Part shown: in pieces, positions 15,501-30,500 of the stretch
Position numbering within the stretch: the first letter of the stretch is position 1
Layout of the letters: each line of letters begins with the position of its first letter
Assembly: GCA_025267735.1 (NCBI GenBank)
Contig: CM046299.1
Span: 31,325,987-31,389,986 of the forward strand
DNA from: Mactra quadrangularis
Lineage: Eukaryota; Mollusca; Bivalvia; Venerida; Mactridae
Direction: 5' to 3'
Length of the DNA stretch: 64,000 nt
Position numbers and translations under genes: made by a program
The notes under the pieces: generated by a model
What the model was told of the DNA's origin: nothing
Database searches by the model: none
The model's input: only the letters and a program-made list of their open reading frames with translations

Positions 15501-18500
15501 TGATAACATGTACATTTGTTAAAGTCCAAAAGTTAAATAAAAAATGTAATATAAATACAGAAAAGTTCTTCTAAAACCACCTTGGTTACTGAAAAATCAT
15601 GAGATTTTTTAATGAATTTTAATCACAAAATGCTTGATTTGTGAAAATCCCGATATTAGACCATTCCTCTATTAAGCTCATTCATTTTACTGTTCCTAGT
15701 GGATCTCTACTATACAAGTATTGTATCCTACCATTTTCTCCAGCCATTATAAAGTGTGTTTTCAAAGTAGCAGCAAATTTCTTCCATATATCTGTCATCA
15801 TACCTTGAGGTAATGATTGAACTACATCACCATATCTGTAACAAGTAACACAGGTAACACAGGTAACATAAAACCAAAACAAAGTGCTTCATATTGCTAC
15901 CTAGTACTTGCCTTATGTAAGTGTTTGCTTTAGGCAGCCAAATAAATTATTGCCAAGTGTTACATTCCTTGCAGGTTAAAATCATTTGAACCATTTTTGC
16001 CAATTAAATAGCCAGTATCCATGGAAACTGTTGTTTTTTTCAAGACAATAGACATATTTCTTTGATAATTAAATGGCTAGCAAAGAATTTATTGGAGAAG
16101 TTGAAATGCAGGGGTGATAATGGTTATTTTTACTTTAACTGTTTCATCTTGCTTATGTAGGCTGTTATCTTGAATTTATTAGCTCTAAGAGGCCTAAAAG
16201 CACAATAAATGCAACAAAAAAGATTACTTAAGTAAGGGATTCACAACTTATGGGATATAAATACATAGGTGAAAAACTCCTAATCCACTCAAATTAACCA
16301 TAGATCCTGGAAATCTTAACTTGACATATCTGTATTTCTTTATTTCTACGATGATTTTCAGCTATTAAAAGAAGTTGTAAAAGATGGACATTGAATAAAA
16401 TGTTCAATGTAATGATCATTTATTAGTTGTAGATTTATTTTCTTAGGGTATACAGTGATTTTTTTAGGTGCATCAAAAACTATGCACACTAGAATATTAA
16501 GTATTTATAAAAATAGTAACACTAGTATCAAACCTTTTCAGAAACAATGGAGGAGTTTTCAATCCTCTATCTGCTTGACAAAAGCAGAAACTACTGAGAA
16601 GTTTATTTATCAACTTTGGTATCTGACGTAGTTTAGAGTATATCAATACAAACTCATCTAACATTTTATCTAAGGCATTCACATCTACTTCATTTACCTG
16701 GAAAATAGAAAACATTGTATAAATATACCAAGTTATTAAACAATGTTAATACAGGGTTCCCACAAAAATGAGAAATCAAAATTCCCTGACTTTTCCCTGA
16801 CTTTTGCTAATTTTTCAAATTTCCCTAACTAATTTCATAATTCCCTGACTTTTCCCTGACCTTGAAAAAAAGACATAAGACAGACATAAGTAAATCTGAT
16901 ATAGGTTAAGCTTATTAATATTCATCTAAACCTATTATACTATTTTCATAAAGAGTTAAACTTAATCCTGGAGCAGTAAAATTTTATGGCAAAAGAAATA
17001 TATTGATTAGAAAGTGATCATTTAAAATCCAGCAATTGTGAGTATCTTATTATAAACAAGACTGTTTTTATAACTGTGAAATTATCATGTTGTGATTGTG
17101 GATTGTTGTAATTGTTGCTTCAAAAGCCGATAATTAGTAACTCTTTTGTTTATCGATGGCCCCTGTGTATATTGTCACCAATGAAGACCAATCAATGTCC
17201 GCTCAAAAAAATCAATCATGCAACATGTTGGCCTGATAAGATTGATTTCGTAATCAAACGGTTGCAATTAAACAAACACGTGACAAACTGTGATATTGAT
17301 TTAAGTAGAGTAGGAGTAGATAGAAGTAGGGCTTTTTGGAAGCTCATTAAACTGGAACATCGTTAAAATTACGTTAGTTATTTATTAATGTTATTATTTC
17401 GAATGTTAGATTTTCTTAATTTAGCAATAAGTAAAGGGAAACTTCCCTCATTTTTTCCTCAGGGATTGTAAATTCGTTTAAATGGGCTTATTTTCCAACA
17501 ATGAAAAAAAATCCATGACGTGCCACGTACGAAAATTATTGGGGACGAATGTTTTACATTTACTCTGACGTTTTAATACTTCAAAATGCTGTTGTATGAT
17601 TTCAACCATAACATCATTATTGAGAAATCGCCATGAAATGAACAGCTTTCAATCTCTATGCTTTATGGCAGCTAGTTTTATTTAAATGGCAAAATCGCGC
17701 TCCGTAAGAAATTCGTTAATGACAAATGACCTTGACCAAAAGTTAAGCTTTATCGTTTAGAAGCGGTAAGACAAAAGATTTTGTAGGTCAACATTTAATT
17801 TTTTACCTTTGATTTGATTACAAAATGGAAAAATGAATGTGTAAAAGAGTAATTACACAAAACTCGCAGATAAAAGTTATACAAGTTAACGTAAAAGTCC
17901 GTTCGAGTACATCTTTTTTGGATACAAACATGATTCGGATACATAAAGAGGACTTGCCTGATCGGGCTACTGTCTTAGATTTTCGCTCGCTCGTCAGCGA
18001 AATCACTCGTCTCGGGCGTCGAACACGTGTGTAACGTCGAAGAAAAGTTTTTGAACACATTTTCTGCCGAATCCGCCATTATATAGCGCGCACACAAAAG
18101 TGAATTATCTCCCTTTGGTACGGGCTAGTTTTCCGCAACGTCGCCGTCCACAGAAATCGTAATCGATTAATCGTCGCTGAAATTTTTCTAACCGATTTCG
18201 GCGACGTTGGTGATAATCGGAACATCACTACTGCTCCATACCTATTTTATGTGTGAGGAATGAATCCAATTTGTCTAATAAGTGCTGAGAAAATGGGTTG
18301 AAAATATTTTTTATCAAAGGGTCATAACTCTGCGAAAAATCAATGAATAGTAACTAAAATGAAATTTACTTATATCTGTTTGAAACCCGGTCTATGTGTA
18401 AAGTTGAATCAATCCATATAATAGGGGCTGAGAAATTGTAGAGTAAAAGGTACAGACCAACTGACTGACTGACCAACTGACAAGCTGACTTCAATAGTAT

Positions 18501-21500
18501 ATACCCCCAAACAGAGTTTAGAGGGGTAGAATAAAAATTTGTTAGAGGAACAAAAGCAATGATTTTCTAAAGCTGACAAGTCAAAATTATATAATTTTGA
18601 AAATTATTGGAAAGGCTTAGCCTTAGTTCAAAAGGGTAAAAAAACATACCTCTGTATCAATCCAACCAGCCATAAATATTTCAGTTAGTTTAGGTTCTGT
18701 TATATGATGATTTATTTCTAGTAATGTAGTAAAACAATCATACCATTCTTTATAGGATCTGTAAATATATACAAAATAACTAGGTTTTTATTAGTTCCTA
18801 TCTAGCTCAACCGAAGACAACTCTACTAAAAATTGATTCCAGTAAGTAAACTCAATATGAAAGGTCCCTCACTTCCATTGTCACTTTTAACAGGCTCTAT
18901 CAAGATATCAATTTTCATTTTATTCGGATATATCTGTCAATTGTTACTCTGGAAAATCCCTGAATGAGATAAATGAGATGACATCTCATAGCTGGGGCAT
19001 CCTCCCCCTGACAACAAAAAGACAGAAAGCAGATATATGTTATATATGCATACATGCAGTATATTTTAAGCCCCATTATCAAAAGTAACACTGTTTTTTG
19101 AACTGCCAAGAAAATAGACATTTATCTATTTCAAGCACCTCTAATGAACAAGATTGTTTAAACAAATGCAAATATTGCTTGAATATGTTAACATTATTTA
19201 TTGCATTTCAAAGTGAAAGTAGATTGAAACCGAAAGTAGAATTTGGTTGTCAATACTAGAAACAATAGTTTTGATCATGATATGTTTAAGATGAAGTCTT
19301 ATTATAGAAAAAACTTACTCCAAATTACATAATTAAACAGTAAAACTATTGTGTATCAGGTGTATTGAGCATTGGCATGAAAATGAATATAGTGTGCTCT
19401 TATAAAGTATCCTACTTTTTTTAAGGAATGAACAGTTAGTCAAACTTAAATTTAGGAAGCAGAATAGTTTGAACTGTTTATTGTGTTTCTAATGCATGTT
19501 ATATTATGATAACTTCTTTGTTGTAAAAGAGTTTTCAAATCTACCATTAATGAAAATATCCTCATACAGTTATAAGTCTATTTGGTTTAATTTATTTTCT
19601 CACACACAAGTCTACAGATTGGCACATTACATACAGTTATGATACAGAAGCCAAATTTCAACAAATAATTAAGGTTATAAAATTGTATGAATAAACTATG
19701 CCCTTCAGCACAGTATACAGTTAAAATATGAACCTGTGTAGCTAGTGTTAGTTATAATAGACCATCACAAGTAACTATGAAATAATGGTATCCAATCAAA
19801 CAGAAAGTATTTTTCCTTTTATGACAGGAGAAAGTTAAAGGAAACTAGAACTGCCACCATTGGCGAAAATACCCCCGCAACAGCAACATTTCAAGATAAA
19901 AGCAAGTCAACATTGTGGGAGTCCAAAAGGGTTAATGTTGTAAGAAGCATAAAAACCATAAAAAGAATAGGATGCAAATATCAAATTGGAAATAAACAGC
20001 AAATTACAGTGCAATTCACTATAGATTTATGAAAAAGCAAAACGAACAGAGTTGTCATATTTCAAATGATTTTTTTACATGAAAATGAACACCATTTGAT
20101 CATTATAAATGTAAAGTGGAACAACAGACAAAGAGTGATCACATTTAAACTCATCATGAGTATGTTGTAACCTGATGAGCAAAATGTAGAATGTGTTTGT
20201 AATTTTTTGATAAATAAGTAAAAAATAAGGCAATTGTAAAAATGGTAGTCAGCAATGTACACAATATAAATCAAACAATTAGTATTTACAATATCTTGTA
20301 TCAAGAATTTCACAAATACCCCATAAGAAAGCTTAAATTACCGATCATTATTTTCACAGTAGTAAAGTTAAAATAATATCTAAAATCTCACGTAGCTATA
20401 ACGAAATAAGATGTTTTCTTCTCAACATTACAGAAAAATTAGTTGGTCCATTGAAATACATAAAAAATAATACATATAAAAATTTCATCAACAAGAATTT
20501 GTCAGCACAATTTTATCAAAATAAGGTGAGAAAAAAAAGATGTTTGCTGTACAAGATATTAGAAAATTCAACATGGCTGCCAGTCAGCCATTTTGAATTC
20601 CACTTAAGAAAATGCCAAGCACATCAACTTAAACAATTGCTTACTTTCTCAAAGTCTGTACAAAAATTATCAAATCATTTGCTTTTTAAAAAGAAAAACT
20701 CAGAATGGCTGCCAATCAGCCATTATGTATTTGATAAAATATCAATACATCAAAAAAAAAGTTCAAAAATAAGAATTGGATAAAAATAGCAGTACATAAT
20801 AGACTTCAGCAATTCAAAATGGCAAACAATGTGGAATAATGCTATATTTAATAAGGTACATGACATAAAGCCATAAACCCTTGATTCATCTTCGTCAATA
20901 ATATTTGCTAATCAATGAGATAAATAGTTACTACGAGATGTAGAATTGGCCATACTGTATTAACACATTCATACCTTCTCAAAAGAAAGAAAACACCTAA
21001 ATGTATACCATGGGACGAGCATTTCAATGTCAAATATGTTCTCCTTGACTGCCAGGTTCTTAAATACATCCGTGACATACATTTTAAAGTTAACTCACTT
21101 AAAGAACTTATTGAGTCTTTACCATCATATTTTCTAATCGCTGAGATCAAATAGTGATTTGCGATGTAGAATTGGTCATACCAGTTTAACACATTCATAA
21201 CTTCTCAAAAGAAAGGAAGCACCTAAATGTAAACCCTGTGACGAGCATTTCTATGTCAAACACTTTCTCCTTGACTGTCAGGATCTTAAAGACATCCGTG
21301 ACAAACATTTTAAAGTTAACTCACGTAAAGAACTTTTTGAGTCTGTACCATCATATACGATACTTAACTTTTTGAAGGAAATAAATGTTTATAATGAGAT
21401 ATAGAGCTTTACATCATTAATATCGTTTTAATAAATAGTGTCATTGATTGCTTTCAGCGCGATATGACCTTTTTGTGTTGGTGCGCCGTAAAAACAAAAC

Positions 21501-24500
21501 AAAACCAAACCTGAAGGAAATAAATGTTTATCAAAAAATAAAGGACTTAAAATCTTCATTATCTTTTGAAGTAATAGTATCATCAAATGTTTTCAGCGTA
21601 ATGTGACCTTTTTGCATTAATAAGCCGTAAAATCCAATTTATCAATCAATATGCCAGTCTGCCATTATGATTTTGTATCCAGAGTAAATCCATGTACGAG
21701 TCAACTACATCAGAGACTTTGGAGCGAATTTGGCTAAAATTGAGTAAAAAAACACATACATGTACTATACAGTAATTTAAATAAAAATTCAAAATGGCTG
21801 CAAGTCAGCCATATTGAATATAAATTGATGAAGAATAGTCATACTGATCAACTGTATCAGTGAGACCTTGTATGCAATTTCTTTTCAAAATATGTATGGT
21901 AATAAGTCAATAAAAGACTGCATTAATTTTGAAAAAAAAATGACAGCCAGTCCGCCATTTTGAGTTGGAATTGAGTTAAAGTGTATGTACACATCAACTG
22001 TGAACGCCTGTGCAAAATTCTATCTAAATTAGGAAAAAATCAGTTGAGAAATAAGCATACAGTAATTAAACTAAATTAAAAAGAATTCAAGATGGCCGCA
22101 AGTCGGCCATTTTGAATTGGAATTGATATAACATGCATATAAACATCAACTGTAAACGCCTGTGCAAATTCTATAAAATAAGATAAGAAAAAAATCTATT
22201 GAGAAAAAAGCAAACTATACAGTTATCTAATTAGATTTAAAATATGTAACACAATTAAATATTTTAAACAAGTGAGGTATGTTTCCATAGTTACATGAGC
22301 TTTGTATACACCATTAAATCATGGTATATAACAGCTTCTATTTAAATACATTAAGATATAAGCATACTACAAATGTTTTAATTTTTTGGGACAGACCACA
22401 TATCCAACCAACCAACCAACCAACCAACCAACCAACCAACCAACAAACCAACCAACCAACCAACCAACCAACCAACCAACCACCAGGGTGATTCCAGTAT
22501 ACCCCCGAAAACTTCGTTTGCGGGGGTATAATAAACCATACAGTTTATATAAAATCTGGAGAAAATTTCTTTTCCCTACAAATTAAATTGAGATGAATTC
22601 CCAAAATGTACAATATAAAATAAATACTATGCCCCTTCTCCAAGTACTAAAAATATAAAAAGAAATCTCATAAAAAAGCGAAACTCACCTTGATGACATA
22701 TTCGTATCATGCATCTGTCTACAGTTTAACAATATAGTAACAATATGTCTATAGAATTGTATTTGTACATGTTGATTCTTTCCATCTATTTCTATATCAT
22801 AGAGTTCTCTAGTCTTAACAATATCTAGTAAATGTTGTACTACCATAAATACATTAAAATCATCTACTATTTTACTTGTATTGTTAATATCTTTCTGTAT
22901 ACCAATCAATGTACACATCTCAGTGAACATATAATGTGACACTATATGTAAACCATTATGGCTGTAAATGATAAATAAAAGAATAATTGGAAATATTTGT
23001 ACATAAACTCAGTTCAGATTACTTTAAGAAACCTAATGGACTGAAATTCACTGAAAGTGAATGTTGCAAAACTTTTATGGGCTGCAAAATACTGAAGGTC
23101 ATGTCATGTGGCTTTAGTGCATTTGAAGAAAGGTTAAGACATTTCACAGTGGTCAAAGAAGCTACTCACTATCCCTTTATAGGCCTAGATCTCTGGAACT
23201 AAGGTTTAAACCTAGTACTGTAAAGCTCATATACTGATTAGTATCTGACAACTTCCCTGTATAGGCCTAGATCTCTGGAACTAAGGTTTAAACCTAGTAC
23301 TGTAAAGCTCATATACTGACTAGTATCTGAAAACTTCCCTGTATAGGCCTAGATCTCTGGAACTAAGGTTTAAACCTAGTACTGTAAAGCTCATATACTG
23401 ATTAGTATCTGACAACTTCCCTGTATAGGCCTAGATCTCTGGAACTAAGGTTTAAACCTAGTACTGTAAAGCTCATATACTGACTAGTATCTGACAACTT
23501 CCCTGTATAGGCCTAGATCTCTGGAACTAAGGTTTAAACCTAGTACTGTAAAGCTCATATACTGACTAGTATCTGACAACTTCCCTGTATAGGCCTAGAT
23601 CTCTGGAACTAAGGTTTAAACCTAGTACTGTAAAGCTCATATACTGACTAGTATCTGAAAACTTCCCTGTATAGGCCTAGATCTCTGGAACTAAGGTTTA
23701 AACCTAGTACTATAAAGCTCATATACTGACTAGTATCTGAAAACTTCCCAACTTGATGTACATGTAGAAGGAAGAATAACCATCAAAAAATTTTATTATC
23801 AAATTCCACAAAATAATTTTCTATGTATGAAAGGGATATAATTCCATCAAAATTCATGCTAGAGTTATGCAACTTGGTATTTGATCTCCAATGATAACCC
23901 AGTAGACATGTGCCAAGTTTCAAGTAAAGCCTTTCAGTGATTTCAAAGAAATATTGCATCTAAAAACTTATCAAACGTCAACACTAACAACAACACATAA
24001 CTCAGTATAACTCCATATTCTGTGAATAGTTGAGATAAACAAGGCAGTTTTAGACAACCAGCCATCCATTGTACATCATAGACTACCACAGCACAATGAT
24101 GATATAATAAAGAATACTTACCAGTTTTGTTGTATGTATTTATCATATATTACAGGTAGATACTGACAACATTTTGTAGGATGAAGCTGAAATTTTAAAA
24201 CATTTTTTACCAAACAATCAATGAAATATTGAACATTATATATATTATATGTATCACTAGGGGTTGTCACATTGGTGTTCTATTTAAGCTAGAACATGGT
24301 TTTATGTTAGGAGTTAACAGAAGAGATTGTAAACCACACTCTTGGCTGCTACTGTTATCTAGTATCATTCAACCATCCAAACTTACAAGTCAATGAAAGC
24401 TGTGGGGACAGCTTACAATGACATATTGCTTGTATGATGACAGGATCTGTGTGTTAACCTAAAATAAACTAGGTTGTCAGAATTCAGTTTCCACAAAACA

Positions 24501-27500
24501 TTCATTCATAGACTGCATTTAAATCAAAGTTCTGCTAGAGTGTTGAAAATATTAAAATTTCAATTTTTCTTCAGAGCATAATTACTTAAAAAGCTACTTT
24601 CCAAAACATGAAGTAATGGTTCAGGTAAAGGGATGATATTTCAAAGATGATTAACGCTTGATTAGCATCAGCTCTAATGATAAAAGGAGTAAAAGAAAAT
24701 ACTGCACTACTACTTGTGACAATGTACATGTTTACCAGACTTCAATATAAACAGATGTTATAGTTGTAGAGTACTACACTACTACATGTGACAATGTACA
24801 TGTTTACCAGACTTCAATATAAACAAATGTTATAGTTGTAGAGTACTACACTACTACATGTGACAATGTACATGTTTACCAGACTTCAATATAAACAGAT
24901 GTTATAGTTGTAGAGTACTGCACTACTACATGTGACAATGTACATGTTTACCATGCTTCAATATAAACAAATGTTATAGTTGTAGAGTACTACACTACTA
25001 CATGTGACAATGTACATGTTAACCAGACTTCAATATAAACAGATGTTATAGTTGTAGAGTACTACACTACTACATGTGACAATGTACATGTTTACCATGC
25101 TTCAATATAAACAGACATATAGTTGTAGAGTACTACACTACTACATGTGACAATGTACATGTTTACCAGACTTCAATATAAACAAATGTTATAGTTGTAG
25201 AGTACTACACTACTACATGTGACAATGTACGAGGGGTGATTGATAAATTCGCGGAATTCCCTTCTAATTTTTTTACCCTTTTGTCAAATCACTTTAAAAC
25301 TCAAATAAGTGTAAATCAATTCAATTGCATTTTCACAATTAGATTAGTGAACAGATTATCAATATGTAGAAAGAATAAATGGTATCCACAGCAACCACTG
25401 TTAAGTCACTTGAAGCACGCTATTTTTTCACCTGTTTTGTAAACATTAAACATGGTATTACGCACTAAATTTTGCAACAAATTATGCGACAACATTAATT
25501 ACACTAGCATGACGTCTCGACATCAATTCCTGAAAGTTTCATGAAAATTTTTTGTATGGTTATTGCATAGCAGAGATTTTAGAGTCATGGCTTAGAAACA
25601 ACGAATGACGTCAATAAGCGATTTTGAGTTGGAAACTGTCATAAATTGTTGTGTTGGACTTAATTTGTCACCTGTAGATACGCTTAAACAAATTAAAACT
25701 GCTGATACATTACCAACATGTGGAAAAACATTTGTCTACAAATGACACCAAATAAATAAACAATAAAATAAAGAGGTTCAGGGAAGGTAGAACATGGGTA
25801 TTTGATGAAGAAACTGGCACTGATAGTCACTGTTTAAAAGGCAGCGTGAGTGGAAAAGCTTCTAGATAACTATTGATGGCTTACTGTGTGCTGTATTGCA
25901 CAAGAGAATTTTTTATTCATTCATCGAGGAATACTTCAAGGTTACATTTAATCAGTGGGTACATAGCCATAGAAAGTGTATGGAAATAGGTGGTGATTAT
26001 GTGCAGAAAGTAAATTGGAAACTTGACTTAGACGTTAAGTAACCCAATGATGACGTCGGCGTGCTTCAAGTACGGTATACTAGTGTTGTCAAATGTTTCA
26101 TGAAAACTTTATTTTCCAATGTATCAAGAAAATATTTGGGCTTTATATCCGTCTTTGGTAAACGTACAGATTGATGTATTTTGTTTTTTCCTATGTTATC
26201 CCGTGTAGCATTAATAAATAAATTCCTCGAACTTTCCAATCACCCCTCGTACATGTTTACCAGACTTCAATATAAACAGACATAGTTGTAGAGTACTTCA
26301 CTACTACATGTGACAATGTACATGTTTACCAGACTTCAATATAAACAGACATATAGTTGTAGAGTACTACACTACTACTTGTGACAATGTACATGTTAAC
26401 CAGACTTCAATATAAACAAATGTTATAGTTGTAGAGTACTACACTACTACATGTGACAATGTACATGTTTACCAGACTTCAATATAAACAGATGTTATAG
26501 TTGTAGAGTACTACACTACTACATGTGACAATGTACATGTTTACCAGACTTCAATATAAACAGATGTTATAGTTGTAGAGTACTACACTACTACATGTGA
26601 CAATGTACATGTTTACCATGCTTCAATATAAACAGACATATAGTTGTAGAGTACTACACTACTACATGTGACAATGTACATGTTTACCAGACTTCAATAT
26701 AAACAGACATATAGTTGTAGAGTACTACACTACTACATGTGACAATGTACATGTTTACCAGACTTCAATATAAACAAATGTTATAGTTGTAGAGTACTAC
26801 ACTACTACATGTGACAATGTACATGTTTATCAGACTTCAATATAAACAAATGTTATAGTTGTAGAGTACTACACTACTACATGTGACAATGTACATGTTT
26901 ACCAGACTTCAATATAAACAAATGTTATAGTTGTAGAGTACTGCACTACTACATGTGACAATGTACATGTCAACCAGACTTCAATATAAACAAATGTTAT
27001 AGTTGTAGAGTACTACACTACTACATGTGACAATGTACATGTTTACCAGACTTCAATATAAACAGACATATAGTTGTAGAGTACTACACTACTACATGTG
27101 ACAATGTACATGTTAACCAGACTTCAATATAAACAGATGTTATAGTTGTAGAGTACTACACTACTACATGTGACAATGTACATGTTTACCAGACTTCAAT
27201 ATAAACAAATGTTATAGTTGTAGAGTACTGCACTACTACATGTGACAATGTACATGTTAACCAGACTTCAATATAAACAAATGTTATAGTTGTAGAGTAC
27301 TACACTACTACATGTGACAATGTACATGTTAACCATGCTTCAATATAAACAAATGTTATAGTTGTAGAGTACTACACTACTACATGTGACAATGTACATG
27401 TTTACCAGACTTCAATATAAACAGATGTTATAGTTGTAGAGTACTACACTACTACATGTGACAATGTACATGTTTACCAGACTTCAATATAAACAGATGT

Positions 27501-30500
27501 TATAGTTGTAGAGTACTACACTACTACATGTGACAATGTACATGTTTACCATGCTTCAATATAAACAAATGTTATAGTTGTAGAGTACTACACAACTACA
27601 TGTGACAATGTACATGTTTACCAGACTTCAATATAAACAAATGTTATAGTTGTAGAGTACTACACTACTACATGTGACAATGTACATGTTTACCATGCTT
27701 CAATATAAACAAATGTTATAGTTGTAGAGTACTGCACTACTACATGTGACAATGTGATTATGCAAGAGATTTATTACAAAATAATGTGCGGCCACATGAT
27801 GGATGTTCTGGTGGGATCCTTGGATTAGAATCTGACTGCACCTTGCAATTATTGATTTTCCAGGGCATCTAGCCAGTTTCCCGATTGGCTTGGGGTCGCC
27901 TTTCCACTGAATATATACTCATTACCTTTAAGGTTAATCTTTATCTAACCAATCAGGCGCTGATGCTGATGGATGTTCTGGCAGGGTCTTTGGATTGGAA
28001 TCTAACTTTGCATTTTGCAATCATGGAAGGCATCTAGCTGGATTTCCTATCGGCCAGTGGCTGCCTACCCATTGATAATCTAATCATTACCTATATCACT
28101 TAAACTTTATCTAGGCAATCAGGCACTGACACTGATGGATGTTCTGGCAGGATCCTTGGATTAGAATCTGACTTAGCAAGTTACAATCATGGATTTTCAA
28201 GGGATCTTGTCTGATTCCCATTGGCCGGTGGCTGCCTTCATCCATAATCTAATCATTACCTTTATCACTTTATCTGACCACAATATAATGCATGATGGTT
28301 GGTGGGACGCACGAGCACTAATGCTGATGGATGTTTGGGCGGGAGCCTTGGATTAGAATCCAACTTTGAATCTTGCAATCATGGATTTTCAGGGCATCTA
28401 GCCTGATTCCTCATTGACCATTTGGCTGTCGTTCTACCAACAATTCATTATTACTCATTCACTATCTTTTACAGTTAAAAATCCATTAGTTTTTTTCTTG
28501 TTGTTTTTTTTAACTACTATGAGCACTTTATTGATCACTTATTCTTAGTTTTATATTAGTCTTCATTTTATTATTTCATATTTTATCATCTCTTAACCAT
28601 TTTCATTTTCATTTAAACTCATATTTCCTAATAATGCATATGATTGTAAAGCGCTTTTGAACATATATTCAATATGAAAAGAGCGCTATACAAATGCGGT
28701 ATATAATAATAATTGAAGGGTACTGCACTACTTAAAAATGAAAAAAGTGTAGAAAACAACAGTACCCAGATACATGTATACAACTAATGTTACCTTTAAT
28801 AATTAAGAAAGTGTAGAAAACAACAGTACCCAGATACATGTATACAACTAATGTTACCTTTAATAATGAAGAAAGTGTAGAAAACAACAGTACCCAGATA
28901 CATGTATACAACTAATGTTACCTTTAATAATGAAGAGAGTGTAGAAAACAACAGTACCCAGATACATGTATACAACTAATGTTACCTTTAATAATGAAGA
29001 AAGTGTAGAAAACAACAGTACCCAGATACATGTATACAACTAATGTTACCTTTAATAATGAAGAAAGTGTAGAAAACAACAGTACCCAGATACATGTATA
29101 CAACTAATGTTACCTTTAATAATGAAGAAAGTGTAGAAAACAACAGTTCCACTGATTTAGCTCTTTTAAACATTTTATTACCAATGTTACCTTGACTTGA
29201 TTTTAAATATGCATCAAAATTTAGATGATGATCCCTGAAAAAATATAAACATACATTAAGGTGACACTTCATTGATAAACAAACTTTCAATGTTATGAAA
29301 AGCCAACAATATTACTGAAAGATGCATGCAAAAGTATATACAAGTAGCGGGGGGTTGTTAATTTCATTTTTTCAAGATAACCATGTGAGACCCTGCTTAA
29401 AATATGGTGCCATCAATATGATAATAGAATCAACAACAAAAAATTTTGTGTGACCCCATTAACCCCCCTGTACATACCCCTTGAAAGTCGGACACGCCCA
29501 TTTAACATAAAAATAACAATTTTTTATATCCAACTGTTATAAATCAATTCTTATAGGCTTTCAATACATCAATACATAGGTTAGTTAGGCTGCTGAGTTC
29601 AAATATGAAGTCAAAATCTAAATTAAACAACTCAATATGGCAGAAAATTCAAAATGGCTGCCAAAATGACCCAAATTTTGGACATATTTGGGTATTATAT
29701 TAACTGGGCATTGAATATGTTGAATCATGCCTGCAATATATCAATCTAAATGTGTTTTATTGTGCCGAGTTCAAATATTAACTCCAAAACTAAATTTAAC
29801 AAACTAATATGGCAGAAAATTCAAAATGGCTGCCAAAATAAATCATATTTCAGTTATAAACGGCACACTTTAAACATGTTACGCAATTTATAATTTATTA
29901 AATTAATAACTCTAGTTAATGAAATCTTAACAAAAGACCAAAATTATGACACTTGATTATAAGTGTACAAATATATTTCATTCATTATATAGCTGAGGTA
30001 GAGCTCTAGAGGTATGATTAGAGGTTAAGGTCTGAGAGGTCATTCGTTCCAACCTCACCAGCGGCACATATGATGTCTTGATTGAAAAATGTGTCTTTGA
30101 TTGCTTTACTTCATTAAGATGTTGATGAGTATGTGCATAGGAAATGTCTTGGCACTTCGGTTGCAAAGTAGAGTTAAAATTCCCAGGAAATTTTATAGAT
30201 ATTAGTAACTAAATGATCATCATGGGTGATGGCTGTATGCTATCATGTATCAAGCATCTAAGCTACAATATGGATTGCAACTTTTTTTTAACAAGACTGT
30301 GTTGTGTTGTTAAATTCTGAAAATATAATAAAGCAATGATTTCTTGTTAAAGAATGACTTTATAGCTTATCAGATTTCTAGATGCAATTCATTTACTTTC
30401 TCTGTTTCTATGTTTATTAAGTTTGGCTTATGTATGTATCAAAATCTTCACATAAAGTAAATGGACCAACAATTGCTTTCAGAAATTCAAAGATTTGTAT

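Noticed and set aside
20451..20783. 110-codon open frame
   Set aside because: It spans two repeat units (the WLPVSH and WLPISH parts are the repeat hairpins) and has very skewed lysine/asparagine content.
23181..29154. Regular direct repeats that might suggest a CRISPR array
   Set aside because: The repeats are contiguous units of 64-82 bp with no unique spacers, in an animal nuclear genome.
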